The translations under genes and the position numbers were made by a program. A DNA stretch of 64,000 bases from contig NC_134152.1 in the NCBI RefSeq assembly GCF_033958435.1, forward strand, positions 22,356,001 through 22,420,000. Direction: 5' to 3'. This document shows, in pieces, positions 46,701-58,700 of this stretch (within the stretch, counting starts at the first letter, position 1; every line of letters starts with the position of its first letter). The stretch comes from Carettochelys insculpta. Taxonomy: Eukaryota; Chordata; Testudines; Carettochelyidae. Below the pieces are notes generated by a model. It was not told the DNA's origin and made no database searches. It saw only the letters and a list, made by a program, of their open reading frames with translations.

Positions 46701-49700
46701 TCTCTAGAGGTTTTTAAGTCCCAGCTTGACATAGTCCTGACTGGGATGATTTAGTTAGGGTTGATCCTGCTTTGGGCAGAGGGCGGGACTAGATGACCTC
46801 CTAGGGTCCCTTCCAGCCCTAGAATTCTATGATTCTAATGTAAATATTACTCATATATAAATGTGAATACACATAGCTAAACACAGTAACATATTTCAAC
46901 ATTTTTAATTAGAAGAATGAGCCTGAGACCCACCAGCCTATGGTACGGCACCCCCCTTATGAAATTTCAAGCGTCTCTGAGGGGGCCTGCCCCCCACTTT
47001 GCATACGTCTGTTCTAGAGCAATTCTACCAATAAAAACAGAGTACAGTAGAACCCCAAGATATGTGCACTCAAGTTACGCGTATCTTGGGTTAAAACGAC
47101 ACTGAGTGGTGAGGAGCTGGTGCCTGGCGCCTGGATCCAGGCTGCCCGCCGCTCAGGGGAGATGGGAACTGACCAGCACTGCTGTGCTGCTCAGTTTCCT
47201 GGCTCCTGTGAGTGGCCGGCGGGTGGGAGCCAAGCACCAGCTGCCTGTCACTGACAGGAACAGGGAAACTGATCAGCCCTCCTTTGTTGGTCAGTTTGCC
47301 TATTCCTGTCAGTGGTGGCAGCCAAGAGTCAGGCTCTGGGCTGCTGCCCCTGACAGGAGCCGTGAAACTGACCAGCACAGCAGCGGTGGTCAGCTTCCCC
47401 TCTCCTGTGAGCAGCAGACAGCCCAGAGCCAGGACAGCCCAGAACCAGGCTCTCAGCTCCTGCCACTCACAGGAGACAGGAAACTGATCAGCAGTGCTAC
47501 ACTGGTGAGTTTCCTGGCTCCCCCGAGTTACGTGAAATTTGACTTGCATGGAACTGCACAAGAACGCAACCTCCATGTAAGTTGGGGTCTACTAAAATAA
47601 AAAACACCAGCTGCCCCTGTGCACCAGTAATTCTTCTGTCAGTAGCATGAGGAGCACCTCCCCAGTGCTAGTTCAATAGAGAGAGAATTCTCCCCTCCAC
47701 CCTCCGCAAAAAAATACTAAAAACAAAAAACTGCCCCCACAGTGTAACCATGATGTTCTCATTAATTAGCATGCTGCAGCACTCACCAGCACAGAGGTTC
47801 TCTATATATATGCAGGAGGCAGGACAGGTAGATCTATTGCTTTGCAGACTGTTCCTCTCCTTGCAGGGTGGACATGAGGCTCCGGGGGAGCTGCTATTGC
47901 CTTCACCTGCTAGAGATGGGAAAGGAGGAGGATCCTTCTCCCCAGTGCCAATGCAGTTGTTCAGGCTCTGTGCTGTGCTGAGGAGTGCCTCTCTGTTCAC
48001 TTTGGTCCTGGTAGAAGAGACTTGTTTTGACCTCATCTGCGCCCTTTTTTAAATCTCTGCCACTGCTTCCTTTGGCATGTCTTGGCAGAGCACTGTAAAA
48101 GGCAATCAGTTGAGGCATTCTGGGAGTAAAGTACAAATATAATCTGTGTGATCCATTCTTCCTTCTAAAGACTAATTGGGTGATATGCTTTCGTGTGCAC
48201 CTGGTAATGCGTATCCAAGATTAATCGGAACTGGCTCCACTAGTAAAAACTAGTAATAGATGATAAATCTTCCAGGTCAGTAACATTTTTTAGTGAGGAC
48301 AGCAATTACTGCAATCAAAGCAGAATTTAATGAATTGGTATTCTTGAGAGAACTGATTTCCGTGCTGATTTTTGATCTTCCTCTTTTTTTTCTGCTAGTG
48401 CCTCACTAAGATGGGGAGTGAAGTAACTCGAGTCTCACTGGTGGATGCAGAGGGACGGTGCATCATGGATGAGCTTATAAAGCCTGAGAGCCAGATAGTG
48501 AACTACCTGACCAGGTATTTGGAATATAAACCAGCTGCATGAACTGGGAGCCCTTTAGGGTATGTCTTCACCCTGGTCAGAGTCAATCTTCCAGGGTTCA
48601 ATTTTGCGGGCCTAGTGGAAATGCATGAAATTGAATTATCAGGGTCGACATTCGACCCTATGTTCCTCAATCTCGCGAGGAGTTTCTCCTGTCGATCTCC
48701 CTCAGTGAGGACAGGCAGGTAAGTCGATTGTAGATAAGTTGATGCCAGCTATGCAATTCAACTTTAAGGTCTAGTGTAGACTTTTCTGGGTGGCCTCTCG
48801 TGGGTGTCTGATGCACTTAGCATCCCAGGTGTTCCAAGAAAAGCCTACGTTACAGGTTAATGATTTAGGGCTAGTTACTTTTTACTGTCTGGGGCTGGTT
48901 ACTATTTTACTGCTAGTTATAGAAGACATGAGATAGCAGTTGGCTCTGTGACTCTGTTTCCTCATCTGTAAAATGAGTATATCATCTGACTTTCAGGGGT
49001 TCCAAGAACAGAGCTGTGTGGAACCTTTGTAATGTAACCTGGCAAAATTCAAGCTACACTTTGGCCCAAGAAATTTAATGTCATGCTGTTGCACAGCATG
49101 AAAATCCCGTCAATTACTTTCAGCGGCTTCCCTTCTGCTAACAGGCTCCTGAACATTCCCTTACATTTCTTTTCTAGTTTAATAGATCACCTGTACTTTG
49201 TCCTCTTTACGACAGAGTAATGTTTATACAAAGTCACAGTTCTAACTCCAACGTGATCACATTGGTAGTCTATGTGTTTCATGTTTCTTGCTTAAAATGA
49301 CCTCTAGTAAATGACGTAAATATGGCAGTTTATCATTGGCCATTTTTCTTTTGAAGATACTCAGGAATCACACAGAAGATTCTTCTTCCAGTGAAAACAA
49401 AGCTCCCAGAGATTCAGGACAAACTAAAGAAATTGCTTCCCCGTGATGCGGTATTAGTAGGTCACTCTTTAAATGCCGATCTCCACGCTTTACAAGTGAG
49501 CATACTCTTATGAGAATTTCCCCCAGCCCTGTTGGACCTGTTTTGTCTGATGCTTTTCATACTTGAAATCAAAATAAATAATCAGAGCTGTAATCACTTC
49601 TTCCCCTGTTTTTGTTCTGATGGCATAAGGGTATAACAATATATAAGTGAAGAACATGAGGTCGTCTAAGCAAACACAGAAGTCAAGAAGTAAGAAAGCT

Positions 49701-52700
49701 GTACTTCCAAAGCCTGCAAGTCAAAGTCCCTCTAGAAAGTCTTTACCAGTGGCCTTAATTCTATCTCCTCCTTTCCCTTCACTCATTGCTGGGTACACCT
49801 AATTGTGTTGTAGTCAGTGTTCTTTCTAATATTCCATCCACGTGTGGATTTTTTCCATCCATATGCACAATAAATTTTTATGAGCACCAAGGCAGGTGCA
49901 CATATGCACGACCAGGAGAAAAAAGCCTAGATGTGGGCGCTTTCCTGATCAGCTGGGCAGCATTTTAATCTCTTCTGAGCGGCCGTACAAGCGCACAGTT
50001 TACAGGGAGCCCTGCTTCTGGTAAAAACAAATCTTACATTGTGGTTGTTTAAATTTACCACAAGAATCATCCTATAACTGAAGTTCATAATCTTTGCCCT
50101 TCTTGCTAGTTTATATTAAGTAGAGGGGGTTTCTGACCTGTCTTGTGGTGAACTGTTGGGTATTTTTATTGAGCACTTGTGACCTTTATGTATACGATAA
50201 ACAGGCAAAAAGCTGACTACCTTGTATGTCTGGAATCAGGGCCATTAGTCAGAGGATACATGGGCCATGGCTATGGAACCCAACCCATAGGGGGAATTTT
50301 TCATTTGTAACTCCTTTTCCTCGTATTTCACTGCATATGGAATTCTGCCAATTCTTCCTTACTCTCCAGCGAACAGCAGAAGCCATCACAGAGTTAAAAA
50401 TGGGTTTATCAAAGAGTTAACTGTGGAGTTAGCACAATTCCATAAAACTAATAGTCTTTACTCACATTATGGGTGACAATCTCTCTTCTCCAGATGATAC
50501 ATCCCAGTGTTATTGACACTTCGCTGCTTTTTGCCAGACACAGAGGTCGACGGTTCAAGCTAAAATTCTTAGCAAAAGCTGTTTTAGGGTAAGTTGGGTT
50601 GTTACAGTTTAATGCCAATAGATAACAAGTGCTACTAGGTAATATTTCACCAGTCATCCTTATTACACCAGATGCAAGAGTGTTTTTATTTAAAAATTGT
50701 GTGGCAAATCAGGTTATATAAGGTGTGTGAACGCGCAGTGTGAATTATTGTAGAAGGAGGTGAGGTCTGTATTGAAAATAAATGTATGTCTATACTGCAC
50801 GCTCTTGATAGTGGTGTATTGAGTACAGACATTACAAGTCCCTCAAGCACAGGTATAGATACAGTAGATGGTGGGGCACTGCTTTGGCAAACACAATATA
50901 CCCTACCCTGCCCAAACAAAGCCAGTTGCTACTTTAGCCGTGTCGTGTCCCACTGCCTCTCTGCTGCTGGAGTTTCTCTGGTGTGAAGAGAGGCTCTGGC
51001 AGAGGGAAGGCAGCAGGGAAACACTCCACACACCCTGCGTGTTGCTGCCAGTTGCACCATGCCCTGGAAATGAAACAGCTGCAGTGGACATGTCAAAGAA
51101 CGGACTGCCATCTCCATGCTACAGGGAGGATATTGAGGCAGAGAGGTTAAGTGACTTGCCTAACTCATACAGTGACTAGGCAGCACAGCTAGAGTTGAAC
51201 CCAGGTCTGCTAGTCCACAGACTACCCCAAGAACAAGCCTCTAGTTCTGAAATGCTCAGTCTCACACCTAAGAGGCCAGGATGCTCTTTTCCAACACTCT
51301 GGAGAGTCTCATTCACACAAATGCCTAAGACGACTCATTTCAAATTAGCAAGAAAGCAAAGACAAAAGGCAAGGGTAATGTTTCAGAAAGGGGGTTTTGG
51401 CACATTTAGCTTGAGTTGTTAATGATATTCCATAGGGTGCAAGTCATCATTGTACAGTATTTTGTAAACCTGATGTGTTCTTTAGCAGTAAGAGTTTGGT
51501 GAGATATGAGGTGAGATTGCTGTGCTATATGCAAATTAAGAGGTAAGAAAACTAGCAGAGTATAGCTGGTTGTAGATAAAGATAGCGAAGGTGTGTCCAG
51601 GCACACAGTGATCCACCCTATCTGTGAAATTGTTGCCAGTTGTAAGCAATATTGAACATTGCCAAAATACTTCATGTATTTCAAGGCCTTTTAGAATAGT
51701 TCAGAAGAACATGGATTCTGAGATAACTGTAATACAGCAATCTGTAGGAACAGAAATAAATGTATCATCGGAAAAGAACAAGCTATGGGGCTTCTGAGAG
51801 ATTTGGTACTATAGTAGTTAGGGTCTGAAAACCAGTAACCATCTTGCATATTTTCCTTTGATGGTTCAGGAAGGAAATTCAATGTGAAAATAAAGTTGGC
51901 CATGATCCAACAGAAGATGCTGAAGCTGCACTTGAATTGCTTCAATACTTTATTGAACAGGGACCCAAAAAGGTATGCAATTTTGTAGACTATAAATGTA
52001 TTTGCTTTAGTTCTTTATTTAAAAAAAAAAAAACAGCCTTAAAATACCCAGAGATGGAAAAAGTACCCCAAAAGTCACTTGAATAAAAGTGCAGCTGTTT
52101 TTACTTCTGGGTACACGAGTACAGTCTAGATGTGATGTGTGTACTTTTACTCAAGTAGTTTTCCAGGGGGGTGCCGGTAACTTGTACTTAAATATTACTA
52201 GCCCCCCAGCAGCTGCACTTTTTTCAAGTAACTTTTGGGGTACTTTTTCCACCTCTGAAAGTATCTCAGCATATGTAGTTTGTAGCCCTCCTAAAGGAAA
52301 AAAAAACTTTTTTCATCGTTTCTTCTTATTAGCAATTGGGCCCTAATCCAGGAAGGTAATTTTGTGTTGAGCGTACAAGCACCCTTTTGACCTTAGCAGG
52401 CCCATTGATGTACTTAAACTCAAGCATATGTTAAAGTGTTTTGCTGAATCAGGACTTCCAATATCATCTCTGGGAGCAGCATTCCCCACGTAAAGTGTAC
52501 AGATCCCTGTACGCTCCCCCAGTCTTGGTAGAAATTGCCAGATCTTCAAGAATGCTCCAAAATATATCCCTGTTTTTTGTATCCCTCCACACTCTACATT
52601 ATGCTCATGTCCTTTTCCTGTTTTTCAATACTACTCTTGGGTCCAGTTTTTGTCCCATGCTTTTTGCTAATTTAAGGCACTTGTGTACTTCACTTCACAA

Positions 52701-55700
52701 TTGCAGTGGATTGGCTCTTATGCACAGCTCTATCTCCCAAATCTGTGGCTTCAAATTCTAAACCAGAGATGACTTTATGGGGAGACATTGCTGGACTGAT
52801 GCCTATGAGTGCTGTGTGCTTGAAAACTACCTTGAACCATAATTAGTGTGTGTTTGTATTTCTAGGTAGTCGAGCTAAATTTGGAGAGGGTGCTGTCAAC
52901 CACTAAGCTGATGGAGTCATTAGAGCAGAAATCTATGTTACAAATGCAAGAGAATGAAATTCAGAAACACTCAAGTGATCCTCCAGGCATACCTACACCA
53001 TGGTGGTAGGACTTTCCAGTGATATTCAGCTACTTCATTGGTGTCAGTTCTTTGTGAAACTATCTAGAAATTCATTGTTTTCTATCAAAATGCTGTTAGT
53101 CTCTTCCTCACCAGCTGCTGAGTTATACCTATGCAATACCTAAAAATTAAAAGGCTTATATTTTACAACAGTAGGTTTTTACACTATTCTCACTCTTAAA
53201 TACAGGTTGAACCTCTCTAATCTGGGACTTTCTCCTCTGGCATGATTTTAGCTAGCTGAATGACCACGTCATGGGTAAGGCCAAGTTTCTTGTGGTCCCA
53301 TAAACTTTGTTCACAGCCACAAGTCCTGGCCCTGTGCTGTTATCTGTAATTTACCCCTAAATGTCTTCTGTGAGCCCAGTAAGCAGCAGAAGTGTCGGTA
53401 ATGCTGCTCATCAGTATTGACACACACCCACACACCTCCCCCCCATGGTCTGGCAAATTTTCTTGTTTGGCACCAATCAGGTCCCAAGGGTGCTGGATAA
53501 GAGAGGTTCAACCTGTATATATTCAGGACACAAGATGATTATATTCAGGCAGTGGGAGGTTGGTTAGTTTTTAAATTCCTCTTTGGAGGAGAGCTGTAGC
53601 ATTTTTCTTTAACAAGTAACTTTCTCTAAAGCTGTGGTTCCCAGCCTTTTCACTAGTATGGACCCCCAATTACTGCCCCTCCCCAAAACATTCGTGGAAA
53701 CCCATCAAAGCCAATTCTAGCCTCTATGTACACACTTTATGAAAAAGGAAAATCAACGTTGTGGTTTCAGAGAGCAGTTAATAACGTGATTGGAAGATAT
53801 CTCATTTAAAAATAAGAATTGATTGTCACTTATTTTCTATGATCAATTTTATATATAATTTTTTTCCACAGACACCGCCCCTTCCCCCTCCAGCAATACC
53901 CTCACAGACCCCAGGTTGGGAACCACTGCTTTAAAGTTTCTAATTCAAAGTAAACTAAGAGATAGGTTTAAAGATTAGTGATATTTACTATGACTGTTAG
54001 TTTTTTAGACTATTTGAGTGCAACTGGCCAAAAAACACTCTTTTTGAGCAGAAAGGAACTAGCATCTTCTGGCCTGTATCAAAATAGTCTGAGCACTTCA
54101 AATAAACAGGTGAGTGAATTTAGAACAGTTTGTTCTAAATATGTATCTAAGAAATAAAGTTCTACATCTTCTTGGGGTGGGGGAGTTTAAAAATGTTAGT
54201 TTAGAAATGTTGAGTAACCTAAAATACTAAAGATCAGCAACAGCCTTCACGCTTCCTTGGGTAAATTGGTTTTGTTGTCTTTGGAAACTCATTTTGATCT
54301 TGTATTATCCTGAAATATACACTATATATGGACAAGTAAACAGGGATTAAATAGGTAAAGTGACTTGCCCAACATCCCCTACAGAATGAGAGGCAAAGTT
54401 GGGAATTAGAAGCTAAAAGTTCCCATTTGGGGTCGTCTGCATCAACCACTTGACTGCACACCTTGACCATCATTATTGTGTGATTTTTCCCACCCCCGTA
54501 GATACTTAAAAGAGCGATACAAGAAGTTCCTCTGTCCTCATTTAGCGTCATTCAGTTTGCTTTGCATTCAGAGCATGTTGCACCAGACCTTCTTGCTGAA
54601 GTTTGTGAAAAGGTAACAAAGGCCTTAGAATATTCTTTTAAGGGAGAGCTTGGACAGGGATCCAGCACTCTTCAGGTTCTTATGATTTGTAACTTGTATT
54701 CCTTTAGATGAGAATCCAGCTTGCTGATATGCTGACTGTCTATGCGGGTCCATTTCATAAAGACTTTTGCCTGAAGTCTGTAAGGAGAGAATTTAAGAAA
54801 TGTGGTCCTATCCGATCACTTACTGTGCTCACTGAAACACATCAGGTGAATAAGAGAGAATCCTATTAACTGTGTTAACTTGCTGACATACACCAGTAAT
54901 GGTTTTGTTTTACTAGGAGAGGCAGCTCAGCAGAGGGGAAAGGACAACTTAAATATTGGTTGGTCTGCCTATGTGTCACTACAGTTAGCACTCACTGTGG
55001 AAAAGCCATTATAAACAGCCAGCATGGTTTAACTTCACTTGTGAGCTACTAGCACAACGAAAATGCTCTTTTCAAAGAAGCTGTAACGTAAAAGAGTCCA
55101 GGAGCAATGGAGATTTTCTCTCCTTAGTGTACAGAAGAGCATTAAGGCCCTTAATGGGTACACAAGAGGTTGTGAGTTCATTAAGTTCAGGTAATGGAAC
55201 ATGCTATTTAACACTGCACCTTTAAAGTATCATACATAGACTATAACTGGCTTCTTAGAATATTCTCCAACAGCCTATTAAATACTTTTGTGAAGGGAGA
55301 GGATTACTGTAGTTGCAATAGAAGACTCATGTAATGTTCTTCTTTTTAAAAGCCCCACATCTGCATTCAGTATGAAGTATTAGAAGCTGCTCAACTTGCT
55401 GTGGAAAGTCTGAATGGAGCTGATGTTGCAGGGTCCTGTATTAAGGTATGTGTAAGCATATGAGAGAAGCTGATCTATACCCAACATCGGACTCCATTAA
55501 AATACAGACAGGAAGTACTTTAATAACCTCTTTCATCAGAGGATCACAAAGTATGTTGCCAGCATTAATGAATTAGGCCACAGGATGCCTGTAAAGTTTA
55601 CAGAAGTAATTAAACCCATTTTACAGATGGAGAGATTTGGTTGCAGAAAGACAGGACTTCCCCTAGATTATACAACAAATCAATGTAAGAAGCCGGGATC

Positions 55701-58700
55701 CTGGTTTGTGTTCTGAATGTAAATGCTGCTTAGAATTAAGGTTGCTATAGTCCTTAATGACTGTGTTAGTTAATATTGATGTGTCTAGAGCTGGTCATCT
55801 ATCAAAATGGCACATAGTAAGACTCTAATGAAAAAAAACAACCTATCGAATTATAAGTGGTATGTTGAAAGTTATCTGCCTGTTATGTGGTCCGCTCATT
55901 GTGAGCTGCTCTGGGGGTTTACCCCCTTCCTGGTGGATGCTCAACCTGTCTCTGCACTGTGAGGTGTTTCTTCTTCATGATGGGGCCCCTCTGACTAGGT
56001 CACACTGCTCATTGCACCCTTTGGGGGTATCAGCCTTCAAACTGTCTCAGGCAGTCTGCTCCCCACTGCTTGGTCTCTGCCACTTCCCTAGTGACTGATA
56101 GGGAGACCTTGGCCGACTCTGTTCTGCCCTGTCCCATAGCCTTTCCTACCTTTCTGGCTCTTTTTCCTTCTCTGGGGGTCCCAGCCCAAACTTCCTCCTC
56201 ACAAGGAGTAACTGGCTTACCCTCAGTAGTCCCAAACTTCCTCCTTCTCTCAGGGGTGAGTGCAGCCCACTTCCATACAGCTCCAACTACCCTCAGCTTC
56301 TGGGCTTTGTACAGGGCCTTTCTGCTCCCAGCCAACTGAGCCTTATATAATAATCCCTGCTCCCTGCCTCCTCCTTCAGGTGCTGCCTGGGGAGTTAATT
56401 GGCTCCTCTAACCTTAACCACTTCAGAACCAGCAGGGAAGATCACTCAGAGTCGGTGAGACATGCAGACCCACTCCTCTTCTTTAGACCAACTTGGTTTT
56501 TAACAAATTTCTGAAAATAAGCATAATTTGTAACGAGAGGGTCGAATTCCTGAGAGACTGTGGCCCCTAAAATTGCTCAGACTGGCAGCTTCCATGTATT
56601 TCTGTATGATACTCCCAGGTTCAGAGACCTGTCACTGTGATGATGCTGGACTGTGACATGCTGCTAAAAGAGCTAGAAATGGATATTGAAAATGAAGGTG
56701 TGATTTATGTGGCGGGGATGAAGAAAGCTCAAACCGAGAGAGACTTGCAAGAGAAATTCCGTCATTTCAAAGACCTGCAAGCTCTTTTCTGGCCTCGGGA
56801 CCTTAAAAGCGGAAAGCACAGAAATTACTGTTTCCTGAGTAAGTAAATGGAGCACATTACACCAAATAGGTCTAACTTTGCAGACACACCTCACCTGGGC
56901 CTCCCTTGGAAGTTAATGGAGACTACAATCCCTGTAGCTCAGAGTGAGGTGGCACTGTGGGTTGCCACTGGATCGTTTCTAGACAACTGCCCAATCTGTC
57001 AGCCATGCAGCTGTGTTTTGCTTTCAACTTACAGCTAGAGATACACAATTTATAAAAACCAGTATTTAGTGATTACTAGCTCCTGCAGCTAGAGAGTCCC
57101 AAAGTGCTTCACAAACTGTCTGTATGCTCCTGTGCTGAAATTCCTGGGGGGCAGAAGATGGGCTTGGCTTGTCTTTCAGGAACTCCGTGTATGGTCTTAT
57201 TGAAAAAGACATCCCACCCATAAGCTGTACAGAGTCCAGATTAACTACCTGCGGGGTGGAGGAAATGCTGAACAAGCACCAATGAAATTTGAACCTCTGG
57301 CTGTAGAGTCCAATGCTTAGATTGAAGCAGAAGATCGTGATCCTTGGGCTGTGCTACAGTGGTGCTGCTAGTCCTAGTCTCCTATATGCCATAGCTTTGG
57401 GTGGGGGGCGGGTCAGGGAGGGAGCCTATTTCCCTGGGGTTCCCAGCCACTGCCCCCACCACAACTGTGGGGGAGCCAGAGACCTGGGCCCTTTTAAATC
57501 ACTGCTGGAGCCCCGTACACCTTGCTGCTGGCGGCACTGAAGACTGCACAGGGGAGGCTAGCTCAGCCCCACCCCTTCTGCATGAGGCCACACCCCTTTT
57601 AGAAGCAGCCACCTCCCACTCCTGCCTTGCCCAGGGGCCCAGAAAGTCTGTCGGCCCCACTGGCTTTGCCCTCTTGGTGTTGGGAAGGCAGAGCAGCAGT
57701 TGCTTTCTGAACTATGACTACTGACCTTGGGCATTTTTTGTTTAAGAATTTCAAACCTCAGAAGGCGCCCTAGGGGCTCTTCAAGAAATAAACAGACAAA
57801 GAGCTGAAGGCAGCCACCTGCGAAGTAGGAAAGGCCTCACTCCCAGCCACCTCCACAGATGGATTTGTCAGATGGACCCTAATGATAGGAAGCCCATTCA
57901 GCTGGCACATCACGTAAAACACATGAAAAAGGAACAACTATCTACCTCTGTGAGTTAAAGGCCTTTCTTACAGTAAATCATATGGCAAGGTAGAGTTGGG
58001 AACCAGACTTTGTAATCACAGCTATGACTCTGATCTCTATGGCTTTGGACAAACATCTTAACATCAGATTCAAGCCTGGAGAACAGCTGTACTTTACTCT
58101 GGGACAGAGGAGTGGTTAAAAACTAGTATTTGTAAAGCAGCTTGAAGACAACGTGTTACATGCTTTACTACAAACTGTAAAACAGACAAATTCGGTGCAT
58201 CTGGTTTCAGCATAATGCAGTGCTACAGTGCCCTGTATTTTTTGAAAACAAAGAACTGGTGTTAAAATAAAATATAGGGGGAGAAACATAGAAAAGAAGG
58301 TGCAACTTGCAATGGGGTGGCCGCTGTGAAAGGATTGATGGGGAATGCCATGGCTAAGTGCCCTGAAAGAAAGAAGAGACCCAGGTTTCTGTTAGGGTAA
58401 GTCTATACTAGGAAAATAAGTCGATTTCAGATGCACAATTCTAGCTACAGCATTTGCATAGCTAATTCAGCATATCAGAATCGACTTACTTTCCTCATGA
58501 AGACCCAGCCTCTCTAGTCTCGCATCAATGTCCCTTACTCAAGGTGATAGCGTGAAGTACGGGGTCCACGGCCGAGCCAGAGAGGTCCGTTTTGCCGCAT
58601 CTTCACCAGACGCGTCTGTCTTCCGTTAAGTATAGACAAGCCCTTGGTTCTGCATTGTCATTCTCACCTTTCCTTAATAAAATTGCACATTTTGCAGCAG

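Noticed and set aside
47100..47560. Regularly spaced repeats resembling a CRISPR array
   Set aside because: The units are imperfect, vary in length, sit inside a TA-flanked MITE and occur in an animal genome.
54001..54020. Exon 12 of REXO5 starting at the AG ending at 54008, suggesting a pseudogene through TGA
   Set aside because: The AG ending at 54000 gives an in-frame join and the expected hydrophobic start (FLDYLSATG), so no defect is needed.
55860..56530. Endogenous retroviral LTR
   Set aside because: Only a GC-rich block and a TATA-like tract are seen; no LTR pair, primer-binding site or coding remnant supports it.
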